From: Pantoea endophytica | GTDB taxonomy: Bacteria > Pseudomonadota > Gammaproteobacteria > Enterobacterales > Enterobacteriaceae | Length of the DNA: 64,000 nucleotides | Direction of reading: 5' to 3' | Assembly (NCBI RefSeq): GCF_002858935.1 | Contig: NZ_PJRT01000033.1 | Location: 641,960 to 705,959, forward strand | Shown here: positions 26,771 to 35,547 of the stretch, piece by piece | Layout: every line of letters begins with the position of its first letter | Position numbering within the stretch: position 1 is the stretch's first letter | Program-made: the position numbers and the translations under genes | Notes under the pieces: model-generated | Database searches by the model: none | What the model saw: only the letters and a program-made list of their open reading frames with translations | What the model was told of the DNA's origin: nothing

Positions 26771-27532
26771 TTACATTGAGTATGAGAGCTGGATCGTGGT
26801 TTTGGTATCGGTACGATCCGGCGCAGATTCTGGCGGATTATTGTTCCAGGTCACGTTGTAGCCCAGCTTCAGCGCGAAATGGGCATTGATGGCCACCTGC
26901 AGCGCGGTTTCTGAGTTCAGCGTGGTGTCTTCACCGAAGCTGCTCAGCACAGAAACACCCTGGATAAATTTGGTGGTATCTGTCAGCTGCCATTGATAGC
27001 TCACTGCACCATAACCCAATGCTTTGGTTTCATGGCCGCCATCATGGAAATCGTCGTAACGCACACCCGGACCGAATTCAGCACGCAGTGAGTGAACCGG
27101 GCCGCTGAGGATCTGACGACCGTAACCGGCGGTCAGCACATCGCGTGAGTCATAACCGTTGAAACGGTCGCTTAGCCAGCTTGCCTGGCCAAACAGGTAA
27201 TCAGCGCTATTGAGGTTATAGCGGCTACGGCCACCGATATTGTAAGTCTCAGATGAACGCTCATCATTTGAGGAGTTGTTTGCGGCGTTGCCCCACAGAC
27301 TCAATGCGGTATTGGTTTGATACCACGTCATATTGGTAGACGCACTCAGCGAAGAACTGGTGGTGTTTCCAGTTTGAGCCAGGTAACCCGCTGAAGCGCT
27401 GCCTTCAAACGGCTTTTTCGCCGTTGCAGGGTCATCCATGGAGGTGAAAACGGCGTTATCTGCAAAGGCCTGGTGACAAAATGCTCCAGCAGAGAGCAAT
27501 AAAACAGCGGACAGCTTGTTAAAGGCTTTCAT
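26771..27532 (-). CDS. ydiY: YdiY, DUF481 outer-membrane protein
   Basis: Predicted outer-membrane beta-barrel of the DUF481 family; in E. coli YdiY is acid-inducible, function unknown. The 253-aa product (E. coli 252) has a signal peptide ending AFA (about residue 23), alternating hydrophobic strands and a C-terminal aromatic-poor strand ending LSYSM. ATG at 27532 is chosen because it opens directly into the signal peptide. It is divergent from the GhoS-like gene across 331 bp. Confidence 0.9.
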   Translation of the reverse strand: MKAFNKLSAVLLLSAGAFCHQAFADNAVFTSMDDPATAKKPFEGSASAGYLAQTGNTTSSSLSASTNMTWYQTNTALSLWGNAANNSSNDERSSETYNIGGRSRYNLNSADYLFGQASWLSDRFNGYDSRDVLTAGYGRQILSGPVHSLRAEFGPGVRYDDFHDGGHETKALGYGAVSYQWQLTDTTKFIQGVSVLSSFGEDTTLNSETALQVAINAHFALKLGYNVTWNNNPPESAPDRTDTKTTIQLSYSM

Positions 27533-27863
27533 TAAAAGTAATCCGTACGACAGTTTAAAAAACGAAGAGTCTGAAGCGTTTCTCCGGCCAATCAATGCAA
27601 TTTACCGTAAGTTTTGTAAAAAAGTATGTATCCGCATAAAAAACCAGGAAAGCCGCTGGACCGCTCTTTTAATGGGACTTTTCCCATTTTCGCTGCGCAT
27701 TATAGGGGGCAATTACTCAAATAGCAGCCTGAAGGCTACAAGATTTTTCTGAACTCTTTTGACAAAGCTTTACCTGCTATTTTAACTAATGAATTGGCTA
27801 AAATTCGCTCTATACAGCGCGCTGGTCTACGCTGAAATCTGTTCGATAACAATGAGGTGAATA

Positions 27864-28154
27864 ATGAGTGACCATGATGTCAAACGTTACATTGTCACGT
27901 TGAAATATCAGGAAAGTGGACTCGGCGACGTGCAGTCAGTGAACAGCGCCATGATCAATGGCGGATACAGCACCACCTTAAGCGATGATGAAGGTCATCC
28001 ACATGAGTTGGGCACCAATAGCTTCGGTATTGTCAGCGCGTTAGAGGAGCATGAAATAGCAGAGCAAGCCGCGGGATATGCCCAAATCGCGCTCGATCAT
28101 AAACCTGAGGTCACCGTCATCACGTTAGAGGCGTTTCTGAAACAACAATCCTGA
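27864..28154 (+). CDS. GhoS-family (Cas2-like fold) protein, orphan
   Basis: A 96-aa protein resembling GhoS, the endoribonuclease antitoxin of the type V GhoST system, which cleaves ghoT mRNA. Shared features are an N-terminal YIVTLKY strand, the central pattern G-x-P-x-x-L-x-x-NSF-x-I and then SALEEHEI, and a C-terminal strand plus helix. Family membership is by pattern recall, with low overall identity. No ghoT-like 57-residue membrane toxin is seen on either side. AATGAGGTG precedes the ATG, and a TTGACA element sits at 27759-27764. Function as an RNase is inferred only. Confidence 0.65.
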   Translation: MSDHDVKRYIVTLKYQESGLGDVQSVNSAMINGGYSTTLSDDEGHPHELGTNSFGIVSALEEHEIAEQAAGYAQIALDHKPEVTVITLEAFLKQQS

Positions 28155-28243
28155 CGCAGTGCAAAAAACGGCATCGACGCCAGGTTTGCTCAGGTTTTGC
28201 GCGTTACAATCGAACTCACGCAGCGAACAAAGAGGATTACCCG

Positions 28244-29137
28244 ATGTGGTCAGCCATTAGTCGTCTGTTAAGCGAGTACGCCGGTGATGCCGAAATCACC
28301 GACCGTCAGGAACTTCCCGGTGGCGATGTCCATCCCGCCTGGCGCATCCGCTATGGCGAGTTGGATGTGTTCGTCAAATGTAACACCCGCGATATGCTCA
28401 CCTTGTTCAGCTGGGAAGCCGATCAACTCGACCTGCTGGCGCGCACGCAAACCGTTCGCGTCCCGAAAGTGTATGGCGTTGGCAATGATCGTGATACCAG
28501 CTTCCTGCTGCTGGAATATATTCCGCCTCATCCCTTTACCGCACAGAGCGCTTTCCAGCTCGGCCAGCAGTTGGCGCATCTACACCAATGGAGCGAGCAA
28601 CCGCAATTTGGTCTCGATTTCGACAACAACATCACCACCTCACCTCAGCCGAATAGCTGGTTACGCCGCTGGTCAGTGTTCTTCGCTGAGCAGCGCATCG
28701 GCTGGCAGCTGCAACTGGCCGCGGAAAAAGGCGTGCACTATGGCGATACCGAACTGATTGTTGATTGTGTGCAGCGCACGTTAGCCAACCACCATCCGCA
28801 ACCTTCTTTATTACACGGCGATTTGTGGCCCGCCAACTGCGCCGGCAGCGCAGAGGGTCCGTGGTTGTTTGATCCCGCCTGCTATTGGGGTGATCGCGAA
28901 TGCGATTTAGCGATGCTGAGTTACTACGCCGATTTGCCGCGCCAGATCTATGATGGCTACCAGGCTGTTTGGCCACTGGAAGACGGATTCTCGCAGCGTC
29001 AGCCGGTGTATCAGCTCTATTACCTGCTGAATCGCGCTAATGTTTTCGGCGGCAACTGGACGGGCGAAGCGCAGTTCGCCATCGGCCAGTTGTTAGATGA
29101 AGATGTGTTGGGCGGACGTCAGGCCAGACCGGCCTAA
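28244..29137 (+). CDS. yniA: YniA, fructosamine/ketosamine kinase family
   Basis: Cytosolic kinase of the fructosamine-3-kinase family, which phosphorylates ketoamine adducts on glycated amines and proteins so that they fall off. The 297-aa product (E. coli YniA 286) has an aminoglycoside-phosphotransferase-like fold with catalytic SLLHGDLWPANC (about residue 186) and the metal-binding FDPACYWGDRE. Its AGAGG ribosome site is close to the ATG. It converges on yniB with a 4-bp gap. Confidence 0.93.
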   Translation: MWSAISRLLSEYAGDAEITDRQELPGGDVHPAWRIRYGELDVFVKCNTRDMLTLFSWEADQLDLLARTQTVRVPKVYGVGNDRDTSFLLLEYIPPHPFTAQSAFQLGQQLAHLHQWSEQPQFGLDFDNNITTSPQPNSWLRRWSVFFAEQRIGWQLQLAAEKGVHYGDTELIVDCVQRTLANHHPQPSLLHGDLWPANCAGSAEGPWLFDPACYWGDRECDLAMLSYYADLPRQIYDGYQAVWPLEDGFSQRQPVYQLYYLLNRANVFGGNWTGEAQFAIGQLLDEDVLGGRQARPA

Positions 29138-29141
29138 CGTG

Positions 29142-29678
29142 TTACAGCATGCCGAGCAGTTTCAGCACAAAGTAGCCCGCGATAGCGATAATGATCGGCA
29201 GGATATAGAGCGGGAAAATCTGCAAGAAAATGGTGTGACGCGGGATGTGGATTTTCTCTTCCAGTTGCGCTCGCGTGCGCCCTTCACTGCCTTTGGCCTG
29301 TTCCATGATCAGCTGATCTTCAATTCCCTCTTTAATATGGCGCGACTGACGCCACATGCGCGCACCTGAAGCCTGCAGCGCTATGCCGACAAAGATCAGG
29401 ATGTAGATCAGCCAAAACCCAATATTCGCGCCACCGTTAAATTCCGGCACCGGAGAGTTCTGCCAAAACACATTAAGAAACGGCGTATTGAACTTCACCA
29501 TGTCGACCATGACATGCACAAAATCGAGCATCACGGCATCAATGCCCGGCTGCTTTTCACTGTGCTTAAACATAAAGCCCAGCAGCGAAATCATCGTGGA
29601 TAACAATGCGGGTATAAAAATCACCCAGCCAGCCACTCGCTTGAGGATGGCGATGCGGCCAGCCTGTTGGTAAGTCAT
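29142..29678 (-). CDS. yniB: YniB, inner-membrane protein of unknown function
   Basis: A 178-aa protein with about four hydrophobic segments (residues 15-35, 80-90, 95-115 and 155-175), the same length as E. coli YniB and similar throughout (MTYQQAGRIAILKR start, IPALLSTMISLL). No catalytic motif is visible. ATG at 29678 follows GGGAGACACC; an upstream in-frame start would add a few residues not in the family. Confidence 0.9.
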   Translation of the reverse strand: MTYQQAGRIAILKRVAGWVIFIPALLSTMISLLGFMFKHSEKQPGIDAVMLDFVHVMVDMVKFNTPFLNVFWQNSPVPEFNGGANIGFWLIYILIFVGIALQASGARMWRQSRHIKEGIEDQLIMEQAKGSEGRTRAQLEEKIHIPRHTIFLQIFPLYILPIIIAIAGYFVLKLLGML

Positions 29679-29820
29679 GGTGTCTCCCTGAACCAAAAAT
29701 AGTTTTGCCTAAGTCTACCTGCACTACTGCAATTTTTCCTGAAAAATGCGTGGCCTGCCGCAAGTCGGCTTTATCCGGCTCTCGTGCTATGGTAAGCCAA
29801 ATTTCTAAGGGAGCAGTTAT

Positions 29821-30489
29821 ATGTCATATCGTCGTCCTGTATTGGCCGCCATCTTTGATATGGATGGATTGTTGATCGACTCAGAACCGCTGTGGGATCG
29901 CGCGGAACTGGATATTTTCGCCAGCCTTGGCGTGGATATCACCCGCCGCCACGAGTTGCCCGATACGCTGGGTCTGCGCATCGATCAAACCGTGCGCATG
30001 TGGTTTGAAGCGCTGCCGTGGAGCGGCCCGGATCAACAGGAAGTGACGCAACGCATCATCGCCCGCGCGCTGGCGCTGGTGGAAGAGACGCGTCCGCTGC
30101 TGCCTGGCGTGGAGCAGGCGCTGCAACTGTGCCAGCAGCAAGGTTTGAAAATCGGCCTCGCCTCCGCCTCGCCGCTGCACATGCTGGAGCGCGTGCTGGA
30201 GATGTTTGACCTGCGCAAATACTTTGATGTGCTGGCGTCCGCGGAAGCGCTGCCGTACAGCAAGCCGCATCCGCAGGTCTATCTCGACGCCGCAGCCAAA
30301 CTGGGTATCGATCCGCTTAACTGCGTCACGCTGGAAGATTCTTTCAACGGCATGATCGCTACCAAAGCCGCACGCATGCGTTCAATTGTGGTGCCGGCGG
30401 CCGAGCATCGTGAAGATGCGCGTTGGGCGCTGGCCAATGTGATTCTTGATGATTTAACCCAGCTCAAACCCGAACATCTGCACGGTTAA
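29821..30489 (+). CDS. hxpB: HxpB (YniC), hexitol/2-deoxyglucose phosphatase
   Basis: HAD-superfamily phosphatase acting on sugar phosphates such as 2-deoxyglucose 6-phosphate in E. coli. The 222-aa protein has motif I FDMDGLLIDSE (about residue 13), a cap domain, motif II in GLASASP, motif III Lys in YSKPHPQVY and motif IV in TLEDSFNGMIA. Divergent from yniB; its own terminator follows. Confidence 0.94.
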   Translation: MSYRRPVLAAIFDMDGLLIDSEPLWDRAELDIFASLGVDITRRHELPDTLGLRIDQTVRMWFEALPWSGPDQQEVTQRIIARALALVEETRPLLPGVEQALQLCQQQGLKIGLASASPLHMLERVLEMFDLRKYFDVLASAEALPYSKPHPQVYLDAAAKLGIDPLNCVTLEDSFNGMIATKAARMRSIVVPAAEHREDARWALANVILDDLTQLKPEHLHG

Positions 30490-30493
30490 TCGC

Positions 30494-30517
30494 AGCCCGC
30501 TTAACGCGGGCTTTTTT
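30494..30517 (+). terminator. hxpB terminator
   Basis: AGCCCGC-TTAAC-GCGGGCT followed by six Ts, 4 bp after the hxpB stop. Confidence 0.92.
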
Positions 30518-30543
30518 ATGCAACTTGATCGCGCACGCAAATA

Positions 30544-30565
30544 AATAAAACATCGTTTCATTTTT
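30544..30565. promoter_or_regulatory. KdgR operator of kduID
   Basis: ATAAAACATCGTTTCATTT is an imperfect palindrome close to the KdgR consensus (AATGAAACATTTTGTTTCATT). It lies about 82 bp upstream of kduI. KdgR represses pectin and hexuronate genes in Erwinia-type bacteria until 2-keto-3-deoxygluconate appears. Confidence 0.8.
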
Positions 30566-30646
30566 ATTGAATTCACATCTCATCCTGCCTAAGATGCCCA
30601 AAGACCCGCATCGGGACCACTTCCTTTGACTCTTGAGAGGCCTGAG

Positions 30647-31483
30647 ATGGACATTCGTCAAAGCATTCATAGCGAGCATGCCAAAACCCTGGACACGGAC
30701 GGCTTACGCCGTGAGTTTCTGATCGACAAGATTTTCGACGCCGACAATTACACCCTCACTTACAGCCAAATCGATCGCATCATTATCGGCGGCGTGATGC
30801 CGGTGCAGAAACCGGTGACTATCGGCCATGAAGTGGGTAAGCAGCTGGGCGTAAGTTACTTCCTCGAACGCCGAGAACTCGGCGTAATCAACATCGGTGG
30901 ACCCGGGGTGATTGAAGTGGATGGTAAATCCTGGGAGATTGGTCAGCAGGAAGCGTTGTATGTCGGACAAGGCACGCAGAGCGTGATTTTCCGCAGCAGC
31001 GATGCCAGCCGCCCGGCGAAGTTTTACTACAATAGCGCGCCGGCACACACCCATTATCCAGACAAAAAAATCACCCTCGACGAGGCAGTGAAAGCCACGC
31101 TCGGCGACGCGGCCACCTCGAACCGCCGCACCATTAACAAATTCATCGTGCCCGACGTGTTGCCAACCTGCCAGTTAACCATGGGATTAACCCGCCTTGA
31201 TGACGGCAACTTGTGGAACACCATGCCGTGTCACACCCACGAACGCCGCATGGAAGTCTATTTCTATTTCGATATGGCCGACGACAGCGCCGTGTTCCAC
31301 ATGATGGGCCAGCCGCAGGAGACGCGTCATCTATTGGTCCATAACGAGCAAGCGGTGATTTCACCGAGCTGGTCGATTCATGCGGGCGTGGGAACGCAGC
31401 GCTATACCTTTATCTGGGGCATGGTGGGTGAAAACCAGGTATTTGATGACATGGACCACGTCAATATCAGCGCACTGCGCTAA
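30647..31483 (+). CDS. kduI: KduI, 5-keto-4-deoxyuronate isomerase
   Basis: Isomerises 4-deoxy-L-threo-5-hexosulose uronate, from unsaturated oligogalacturonides, to 2,5-diketo-3-deoxygluconate. The 278-aa cupin-fold protein (E. coli 278) has the metal-binding HTHERRMEVYFY region near residue 196. ATG at 30647 is preceded by GAGAGG and gives MDIRQSIHSEHA, the family start. It forms an operon with kduD, 13 bp downstream. Confidence 0.96.
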   Translation: MDIRQSIHSEHAKTLDTDGLRREFLIDKIFDADNYTLTYSQIDRIIIGGVMPVQKPVTIGHEVGKQLGVSYFLERRELGVINIGGPGVIEVDGKSWEIGQQEALYVGQGTQSVIFRSSDASRPAKFYYNSAPAHTHYPDKKITLDEAVKATLGDAATSNRRTINKFIVPDVLPTCQLTMGLTRLDDGNLWNTMPCHTHERRMEVYFYFDMADDSAVFHMMGQPQETRHLLVHNEQAVISPSWSIHAGVGTQRYTFIWGMVGENQVFDDMDHVNISALR

Positions 31484-31496
31484 CAAGGAGCGAATC

Positions 31497-32258
31497 ATGA
31501 TACTCAACGCATTTAATCTTGCAGGCAAAATCGCGCTGGTCACCGGCTGCAATACCGGTTTAGGACAAGGTATGGCGCTGGGTCTGGCGCAGGCGGGATG
31601 TGACATTATTGGCGTTAACCGCGCCGGACCGGATGATACGCAGGCCAAAGTTGAGGCGTTAGGCCGCCGTTTTTGGTCAATTCAGGCCGATCTGACCAAG
31701 CCGTCCATCGTGCCGCAAATTGTTGAACAGGCGGTGGCGCTTGCCGGTCGCATTGATATCCTGGTGAATAACGCCGGCATCATTCGTCGCGAAGATGCGC
31801 TTAACTTCAGCGAGCAGGATTGGGATGATGTGATGAACATCAACAGCAAAAGCCTGTTCTTCCTGTCACAGCAGGTCGCCCGGCAGTTTATCGCGCAAGG
31901 CAATGGCGGCAAGATCATCAATATCGCCTCGATGCTGTCGTTCCAGGGCGGCATTCGCGTGCCTTCTTATACCGCATCAAAAAGCGCAGTGATGGGGTTG
32001 ACTCGTTTGATGGCCAACGAATGGGCGAAGCACGGCATCAATGTTAACGCCATTGCACCGGGCTACATGGCCACCAATAACACGGAACAGCTGCGCAGCG
32101 ATGAGTCACGCAACGAGGAGATTTTAGGCCGCATTCCATCAGGTCGCTGGGGCATCCCGGACGACATGATGGGCCCGATTGTGTTCCTCGCCTCCAGCGC
32201 CTCCGACTATGTGCAAGGTTATACGTTGGCCGTCGACGGCGGATGGTTAGCGCGCTAG
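31497..32258 (+). CDS. kduD: KduD, 2-dehydro-3-deoxy-D-gluconate 5-dehydrogenase
   Basis: NAD-dependent short-chain dehydrogenase that reduces 2,5-diketo-3-deoxygluconate to KDG, the step after KduI. The 253-aa protein has the cofactor motif TGCNTGLG near residue 16, NNAG, catalytic Ser in ASMLS and YxxxK in SYTASKSAV. Its ribosome site is AAGGAG. Downstream a 12-bp perfect hairpin (TTTCCCGCGTCA arms, 32273-32299) lacks a T-run. No pectate lyase is in the window. Confidence 0.95.
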   Translation: MILNAFNLAGKIALVTGCNTGLGQGMALGLAQAGCDIIGVNRAGPDDTQAKVEALGRRFWSIQADLTKPSIVPQIVEQAVALAGRIDILVNNAGIIRREDALNFSEQDWDDVMNINSKSLFFLSQQVARQFIAQGNGGKIINIASMLSFQGGIRVPSYTASKSAVMGLTRLMANEWAKHGINVNAIAPGYMATNNTEQLRSDESRNEEILGRIPSGRWGIPDDMMGPIVFLASSASDYVQGYTLAVDGGWLAR

Positions 32259-32358
32259 GCTAACCCGTTCTTTTCCCGCGTCATTGTGACGCGGGAAAGT
32301 GAAAAATATTAACGCTTCGTTACAGCGTCACCATTCTCATTCACTGGATAAATCCCTA

Positions 32359-32378
32359 TACTGGATGCATCGACAGTT
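32359..32378. promoter_or_regulatory. LexA (SOS) box of ydjM
   Basis: TACTGGATGCATCGACAGTT has CTG-N10-CAG with the flanking TA and T bases of the SOS box TACTGTATATATATACAGTA. It lies 21 bp upstream of ydjM, which is LexA-regulated in E. coli. Confidence 0.85.
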
Positions 32379-32398
32379 TTATGCAGCCAGGTTTCATC

Positions 32399-32986
32399 AT
32401 GACGGCCGAAGGCCATATCATTTTTGCCATTGCCAGCGCCATTTTTGCCAAGCGCGCGGAGCTGACGCCAGTATTGGCCAGCGCCGACTGGTGGCATTTA
32501 GTGCCTGCTGCGCTGTTAACCTGCCTGCTGCCCGATATCGATCACCCTAAATCCGTGTTAGGCCAGCGCTTAAGGTGGCTATCGCATCCCATCGCCCGCA
32601 TCTTTGGTCATCGCGGTTTTACCCACAGTTTGCTGGCGGTGGCGGTGAGTTTGTGGCTATTCCAGATCAATGTACCCGCCGACTGGTTTCTTCCCGCCGA
32701 CGTGCTGCAAGGCATGACGCTCGGCTATCTCAGCCATATTGTCGCCGATATGCTCACGCCCGCCGGCGTGCCGCTACTGTGGCCCTGCCGCTGGCGCTTC
32801 CGTTTGCCCATCCTGAATAGTCAAAAAGGTAACCAGCTGGAGCGCGCACTTTGTCTGGCGCTGGTCGGTTATGCGTTATGGTTCCCGCCCGGCATGCCCT
32901 CTTTTGGTGCCAACGGCTGGCCGGAGCAACTGTTCAATACGCTACAAAATGGCGTCGGTCGGTTGGTTAATGGTCAAAACGGTTAA
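32399..32986 (+). CDS. ydjM: YdjM, SOS-induced inner-membrane metal-dependent hydrolase family protein
   Basis: A 195-aa membrane protein (E. coli YdjM 196) of the LexA-regulated, membrane-bound YdjM/YbcI-type hydrolase family. Conserved polar motifs are DIDHPKS (about residue 49), FGHRGFTHS and SHIVADMLTPAGVP; their His/Asp content suggests metal binding. Four or five hydrophobic segments. ATG at 32399 is the start that aligns with E. coli (MTAEGH). Precise function is unknown. Confidence 0.92.
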   Translation: MTAEGHIIFAIASAIFAKRAELTPVLASADWWHLVPAALLTCLLPDIDHPKSVLGQRLRWLSHPIARIFGHRGFTHSLLAVAVSLWLFQINVPADWFLPADVLQGMTLGYLSHIVADMLTPAGVPLLWPCRWRFRLPILNSQKGNQLERALCLALVGYALWFPPGMPSFGANGWPEQLFNTLQNGVGRLVNGQNG

Positions 32987-33139
32987 TAAGCAGTCGAATC
33001 AAGCGTTAAAGTTATAAAGCATTCTTTTTGGGTATAAGCCCGCCCCACGCTGAACTGATAACATTCCAAATATTCCCTAACGGGAACTTACTGTTTTTCG
33101 TGCCATCCCAGGATGGCGCGTCACACTCTGGAGTTGAGC

Positions 33140-34531
33140 ATGGATTTTCCCCTCATTATTAATATCGTGGCGTTTATCGCACTCCTGATTCTGCTGAATC
33201 GGATTGGCAACCAAAGCTGGAGCCTGTCCAAACGCGTGCTGACCGGTTTGGTTTTCGGTGTGGCCTTTGGTCTGGCGCTGCAAACCATCTATGGCGAAAA
33301 CAGCCCAACCGTGAAAGCGTCGATTGGCTGGTTCAATATCGTCGGTAACGGCTACGTGCAATTGTTGCAGATGATCGTGATGCCGCTGGTGTTCGCCTCG
33401 ATTCTGAGCGCGGTCGCACGTCTGCACAATGCCTCATCGCTGGGTAAAATCAGCGTGCTGACCATTGGCGTACTGCTGTTTACCACCGCGATTTCCGCGC
33501 TGGTCGGCGTGCTGGTGACCGGCCTGTTTGGCCTTAGCGCTGAAGGTCTGGTGCAAGGTGCGCAGGAAACCGCGCGTCTGAGCGCGATTCAGAGCAACTA
33601 CGTGGGCAAAGTGGCTGATCTCAGCACGCCACAGCTGCTGCTCTCCTTCATTCCGAAAAACCCGTTTGCCGATCTGGCGGGCGCCAATCCCACCTCGATC
33701 ATCAGCGTAGTGATTTTCGCCGCCTTCCTCGGTGTGGCGGCCCTGCAACTGCTGAAAGATGACAAGGTAAAAGGCGAGCGCGTGCTGGTAGCGATCGATA
33801 CCCTGCAATCCTGGGTCATGAAGCTGGTGCGTTTGATCATGAAGCTGACGCCGTACGGTGTGCTGGCGCTGATGACCAAAGTAGTAGCCGGTTCCAACCT
33901 GCAGGACATCATTAAGCTGGGTGGCTTTGTGGTGGCCTCTTATCTCGGTCTGGCGATCATGTTTGCCGTACATGCGCTGCTGCTGTCGGTTAACGGCATC
34001 AATCCAATGCGCTTCTTCCGTAAAGTATGGCCGGTGATCACCTTCGCCTTCACCAGCCGTTCCAGCGCCGCCAGTATTCCACTGAATGTGGAGACTCAAA
34101 CGCGTCGCCTGGGCGTGCCAGAATCGATCGCCAGCTTCTCGGCGTCATTCGGTGCCACCATCGGCCAGAACGGCTGTGCCGGTCTCTATCCCACCATGCT
34201 GGCGGTGATGGTTGCGCCAACCGTGGGCATCAACCCGTTTGATCCAATGTGGATTGCAACGCTGGTAGGTATCGTGACGCTGAGTTCTGCCGGTGTGGCT
34301 GGCGTCGGCGGCGGTGCCACCTTCGCCGCGCTGATCGTGCTGCCAGCGATGGGCCTGCCGGTCACGCTGGTCGCGCTGCTGATCTCCATCGAACCGCTGA
34401 TCGATATGGGGCGTACCGCGCTCAACGTTAATGGTTCAATGACCGCCGGTTCACTCACCAGCCGCTGGCTCGGATTGACCGACAAGAAAGTGCTGGAGAG
34501 CGACGAACACGCCGAACTGGCACACCGCTAA
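33140..34531 (+). CDS. tcyP: TcyP (YdjN), L-cystine symporter
   Basis: Sodium/proton-coupled cystine carrier of the dicarboxylate/amino acid:cation symporter family, in the inner membrane. The 463-aa product has E. coli TcyP length. Diagnostic segments are the serine-rich FTSRSSAASIPLN near residue 300 and GATIGQNGCAGLYPTML. ATG at 33140 follows CTGGAG. Monocistronic, ending in its own terminator. Confidence 0.94.
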   Translation: MDFPLIINIVAFIALLILLNRIGNQSWSLSKRVLTGLVFGVAFGLALQTIYGENSPTVKASIGWFNIVGNGYVQLLQMIVMPLVFASILSAVARLHNASSLGKISVLTIGVLLFTTAISALVGVLVTGLFGLSAEGLVQGAQETARLSAIQSNYVGKVADLSTPQLLLSFIPKNPFADLAGANPTSIISVVIFAAFLGVAALQLLKDDKVKGERVLVAIDTLQSWVMKLVRLIMKLTPYGVLALMTKVVAGSNLQDIIKLGGFVVASYLGLAIMFAVHALLLSVNGINPMRFFRKVWPVITFAFTSRSSAASIPLNVETQTRRLGVPESIASFSASFGATIGQNGCAGLYPTMLAVMVAPTVGINPFDPMWIATLVGIVTLSSAGVAGVGGGATFAALIVLPAMGLPVTLVALLISIEPLIDMGRTALNVNGSMTAGSLTSRWLGLTDKKVLESDEHAELAHR

Positions 34532-34547
34532 ATTGATGAGTTGCAAC

Positions 34548-34577
34548 AACGGCAGATCGCAAGGTCTGCCGTTTTTT
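34548..34577 (+). terminator. tcyP terminator
   Basis: AACGGCAGA-N8-TCTGCCGTT followed by a run of seven or more Ts, 17 bp after the tcyP stop. Confidence 0.92.
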
Positions 34578-34600
34578 TATGCCTGCGATATGCTCCATAA

Positions 34601-34620
34601 GGTCGCCGTTTATGACGACC
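34601..34620. repeat. short dispersed palindrome, copy 3
   Basis: GGTCGCC-GTTTAT-GACGACC, identical to the copy after ydiK except for one arm base. It lies 70 bp after the tcyP stop. Confidence 0.65.
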
Positions 34621-34772
34621 TTACCCGCTTTCCTCCCCAATTCAACCCAATCATGGCGCTAGCGTCAGGAAAGCGTTAAGCATGGTAAACAGAGGAAAAA
34701 TCAGCCGCTTTTCGCTTGAGTTTTCGCTCAGGAAGGCCAATTCTGCTGTTAATCACAGCAGGAGAATCACCG

Positions 34773-35156
34773 ATGAAAACAGTTATCGCCTCGGTGCTGG
34801 CGTTAACCTTATTAACACCAGCCATCAGTTTTGCCCATCCCGGCGGTTGGGGCCCCGGCCCAGGCCCGCATTGGGGTGGAGGTCCACGTTGGGGCGGTCC
34901 CGGCCCGCTGCGTTTCCTACCCGAAGCAGCAACCGCCGTGTTGCTGGGCGGTCTGACCTATTACATGCTGAACGGTAACTACTATCAGCGTCAGGGCGAC
35001 ACCTATGTAGTGGTGCAGCCGCCTGAAGCCCCGCCGGGCGGCGGTATGCGCGTGCTGGATTTCAACGGCAAGCGTTATTACGTGCAGGAAGGTCATTACT
35101 ACCAGCGCGAGATCGGCGGCGAGTATATCGAAGTGCCGCGTCCTTACGGTTTATAA
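34773..35156 (+). CDS. small secreted Gly/Pro-rich protein (DUF6515-like)
   Basis: A 127-aa protein with a signal peptide ending FAH near residue 22. A Gly/Pro/Trp-rich segment (residues 24-48, repeating GPGP and WGG) and a short hydrophobic stretch follow. Two related tyrosine-rich repeats come last: YYQRQGDTYVVVQPP and YYVQEGHYYQREIGGEYIEV. The Y-x-x-x-G-x-YY-x-R repeat resembles DUF6515 proteins; assignment is tentative and function unknown. GCAGGAG precedes the ATG. Confidence 0.75.
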   Translation: MKTVIASVLALTLLTPAISFAHPGGWGPGPGPHWGGGPRWGGPGPLRFLPEAATAVLLGGLTYYMLNGNYYQRQGDTYVVVQPPEAPPGGGMRVLDFNGKRYYVQEGHYYQREIGGEYIEVPRPYGL

Positions 35157-35167
35157 GCGCCACAACG

Positions 35168-35195
35168 AAAAACGGCCCGTCAATGACGGGCCGTT
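35168..35195. terminator. bidirectional terminator between the secreted protein gene and osmE
   Basis: AAACGGCCCGTCA and its perfect complement TGACGGGCCGTTT face each other across 1-2 bases, flanked by A-rich and T-rich ends. It serves two convergent genes. Confidence 0.88.
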
Positions 35196-35211
35196 TCTTA
35201 TTCTGCTGCGA

Positions 35212-35547
35212 TTACTGAGCCGCTTGCGGATCGGTATCGTAGTCTTTACAGCTCTGGAAACCGTAGTTCATGACGCGACCGGTGTCGTTATAGCTCACGA
35301 AGTAGGTCTGCGGTTTGCCGTCGCGCTCGCCAATCACGTAAGTCTGGCAAGTGCCGCGGGCGTGAACCATGGTGATTTCAGTAGACGCTGGGCCGGCAAT
35401 CTGGCGAACCTGATCGCGCGTCATGCCTTTCTTAACATCCTTCACTACCGGCTTGGTTACGTAGCTTTCGGCTTTGTCATAAGTCGTACAACCAGACAGG
35501 GCTGCCAGCGTCATAGCGGCAGCGATACATCCCATCACTTTATTCAT
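35212..35547 (-). CDS. osmE: OsmE, osmotically inducible lipoprotein
   Basis: Small outer-membrane lipoprotein of the SmpA/OmlA-like family, induced by osmotic stress and stationary phase in E. coli. The 111-aa protein has a signal ending in the lipobox ALSGC (Cys at residue 20), then VKKGMTRDQVRQIAG and a C-terminal pair of cysteines typical of this fold. It is near nadE, as in E. coli. Confidence 0.93.
   Translation of the reverse strand: MNKVMGCIAAAMTLAALSGCTTYDKAESYVTKPVVKDVKKGMTRDQVRQIAGPASTEITMVHARGTCQTYVIGERDGKPQTYFVSYNDTGRVMNYGFQSCKDYDTDPQAAQ

Noticed and set aside
27533..28243. Search for a ghoT toxin beside the GhoS-like gene
   Set aside because: No short frame with two hydrophobic spans was found in either flank, so a complete type V toxin-antitoxin pair cannot be claimed.
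32271..32299. 12-bp perfect hairpin after kduD as a terminator
   Set aside because: No T-run follows on the plus strand, so it is mentioned only as a hairpin within the kduD entry.
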